Assembly (NCBI GenBank): GCA_016192065.1
Contig: JACPUX010000019.1
Coordinates: 33,903 to 97,902 of the forward strand
Origin: Betaproteobacteria bacterium
GTDB lineage: Bacteria > Pseudomonadota > Gammaproteobacteria > Burkholderiales > Casimicrobiaceae
Reading direction: 5' to 3'
Length of the DNA: 64,000 nucleotides
Under the pieces are notes generated by a model. It did no database searches and was not told the DNA's origin. It saw nothing but the letters and a program-made list of their open reading frames with translations. Shown piece by piece: positions 62,779-64,000 of the stretch. Position 1 is the first letter of the stretch. Every line of letters starts with the position of its first letter. The translations under genes were made by a program, and so were the position numbers.

Positions 62779-63873
62779 ATGATCAACGAACCCGGTATTC
62801 GCTCGATTGCTTCCGACCCAACCGGTCCGGAATCTTCCCGCCCTCTACCCTTGTGGGCGGCATTGCGCAAGGAGCTATGCTGGGTCGTGGGCATCAACGC
62901 CGCCATTGCCGGATTTCTCAGCATCCTGGTGTTTCGCGGCAACGGCTTCTGGGCGAACCTGGTGTTTTCGCAATGCATCGGCCTGTGCATCTATCTGCTG
63001 ATCGTGGCGCTGCGCCGCTTGCTCCCCGCCCGCTGGGGCTGGTGGAGCTGGGCCTTGGGCATTCCGATCGGTTTTGCCATGGGCATCAGCATGGCTGGCC
63101 TGCTGCTCGAAATCCCGGTGCTCGCCATTTGGGTCTCGATGAGCCGAACTTGGGCAGAGTCCTTGGGAATTGCCTTTGTCTGTTCGCTGCTGGCCGGCTA
63201 CTTCTTTTGGTCGCGTGAGCGCATCGCCGAAGCGCGGGCGAACGCCGAACACGAGCGCGCCCGGGCCCTGCTGCGCGAAAAACAAGCTTTGGAGGCTCAG
63301 TTGAAAGCGTTGCAGGCGCAAGTCGAGCCCCACTTTTTGTTCAACACTCTGGCCAATGTAGTCAGCCTGATCGAGCGGGACGGCCGCCAGGCGCGGCGCA
63401 TGCTCGAGGATCTGATCGAGTACCTGCGCAGCTCGCTGACCGAGTCGCGCACCCGCCGGACCACACTGGGGCGGCAAGTGGATCTCCTGCGTGCCTACCT
63501 GCGGCTGTTGGAAATTCGCATGGGCAAGCGGCTGCGCTACCAACTCGAAGTCGAGCCGGGGCTGGAGTCCTGCGCACTGCCTCCGATGCTCTTGCAGCCT
63601 TTGGTCGAAAACGCCATCAAGCACGGACTCGAACCCAAGATCGAGGGCGGCGAGATCCGGCTAAGTGCCGACCGCTGTGGCGAGCAGTTGCGACTCGTCG
63701 TCGCCGACACCGGCCTGGGACTAGGACACAGTCAAGGCGGAACCGGCGTGGGCCTCAGCAACGTACGCGAGCGCTTGCAAGGGCTCTATGGCGAGCAAGC
63801 CAGTCTAGCCATCGCCGACAACCAGCCCTGCGGCCTTCGCGTCACCTTGACCCTGCCCTTGGAGAAAGCGTGA
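62779..63873 (+). CDS. LytS/YehU-type sensor histidine kinase
   Basis: 364 residues from ATG 62779. Four membrane helices in the first 150 residues (for example INAAIAGFLSILVF, CIGLCIYLLIVALRRLL and GIAFVCSLLAGYFFW), a coiled-coil linker (RANAEHERARALLREKQALE), then the His_kinase domain with phospho-His in QVEPHFLFNTLANV and a HATPase with LVENAIKHGLEP and GTGVGLSNVRERL. Usually paired with a LytTR (AlgR-like) regulator, which would lie just beyond the window. Confidence 0.93.
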   Translation: MINEPGIRSIASDPTGPESSRPLPLWAALRKELCWVVGINAAIAGFLSILVFRGNGFWANLVFSQCIGLCIYLLIVALRRLLPARWGWWSWALGIPIGFAMGISMAGLLLEIPVLAIWVSMSRTWAESLGIAFVCSLLAGYFFWSRERIAEARANAEHERARALLREKQALEAQLKALQAQVEPHFLFNTLANVVSLIERDGRQARRMLEDLIEYLRSSLTESRTRRTTLGRQVDLLRAYLRLLEIRMGKRLRYQLEVEPGLESCALPPMLLQPLVENAIKHGLEPKIEGGEIRLSADRCGEQLRLVVADTGLGLGHSQGGTGVGLSNVRERLQGLYGEQASLAIADNQPCGLRVTLTLPLEKA

Positions 63874-63985
63874 GCGCGCCCGCACGGCAGCCCGAAGGGC
63901 GCGCAGGCCAAAGGCCGGAGCGGGCGCAGCCCGCGAACCGTGATCACCCCCTCCCGCGGGGAGGGGGTTGGGGGGAGGGTTGGTG
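63870..63985. repeat. Dispersed GC-rich intergenic repeat, copy 3 (inverted)
   Basis: Read on the minus strand, the blocks run CCCCCTCCCC hairpin, CGGTTCGCGGGCT, GCCCGCTCCGG, CTTCGGGCTGCCGTGCGGGCGCGCTCACG, matching the copies at 8845-8950 and 57250-57358. It begins at the stop codon of the histidine kinase gene. A second GGCCCGCACGGCA block at the window end hints at an adjoining partial copy. Confidence 0.75.
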
Positions 63986-64000
63986 GCGGCCCGCACGGCA

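Overview
GC-rich chromosomal DNA that reads as a betaproteobacterium, most plausibly of the Rhodocyclales or a near relative. This is inferred from gene content: an aerobic phenylacetyl-CoA epoxidase operon with PaaX, an rsx/rnfABCDGE-nth block in the gammaproteobacterial/betaproteobacterial order, an arn lipid A modification operon, acnB and a FlrC-type flagellar regulator. The species cannot be fixed from the sequence alone. Almost the whole window is ordinary chromosomal coding sequence. There is no prophage, insertion sequence, CRISPR array, rRNA or tRNA gene that I can support.

Layout. 1-0.8 kb: end of a flagellar sigma-54 regulator and fliE. 0.8-3.4 kb: an AhpD-like protein, a non-coding stretch with a possible Fnr site and a terminator-bounded RNA candidate, then an ECF sigma / anti-sigma / DUF6249 module. 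3.5-8.8 kb: type II secretion gspDEF and a periplasmic thioredoxin-like protein. 9-17.9 kb: phenylacetate catabolism, paaABCE-paaN on the minus strand (paaD missing), divergent paaX, and a Pat-type protein acetyltransferase. 18-20.7 kb: a small conserved protein, a GST and purB. 20.9-28.5 kb: an arn (L-Ara4N) operon in the order arnT, one EmrE-like subunit, arnB, arnC, split arnA, arnD, followed by a Bcp peroxiredoxin. 28.6-30.2 kb: cysS preceded by what looks like a cysteine-codon transcription attenuator. 30.2-36.4 kb: an SBP-histidine kinase-FixJ-type regulator operon and a divergent paralogous SBP. 36.4-48.8 kb: central carbon enzymes (TPP-dependent acetolactate-synthase-like enzyme, pyruvate carboxylase, PPDK, an MBL-fold hydrolase, AcnB). 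49-53.4 kb: an unannotated 59-residue membrane peptide, then tonB-exbB-exbD-exbD-TPR. 53.4-61.8 kb: NRDE, DUF1841 and FIST proteins, nth and the Rnf/Rsx electron-transport complex. 62.1-64 kb: a PlsC-like acyltransferase and a LytS-type histidine kinase.

How they fit together. Phenylacetyl-CoA oxidation feeds acetyl-CoA and succinyl-CoA into the TCA cycle (AcnB), while pyruvate carboxylase and PPDK balance C3/C4 pools. Pat probably tunes acyl-CoA synthetases by acetylation. Rnf/Rsx couples NADH/ferredoxin electron flow to ion movement or to maintenance of SoxR-type redox centres. TonB/ExbBD energises outer-membrane uptake.

Most interesting signals: (1) the cysS leader, with a Cys-rich peptide, mutually exclusive hairpins and a terminator just before cysS; (2) a short C-rich-loop RNA candidate downstream of an Fnr-like site; (3) a 59-aa peptide gene with promoter, Shine-Dalgarno and terminator; (4) two dispersed intergenic repeat families, three copies each; (5) a repeated TGTATCA/TGTTACA operator array between paaA and paaX.
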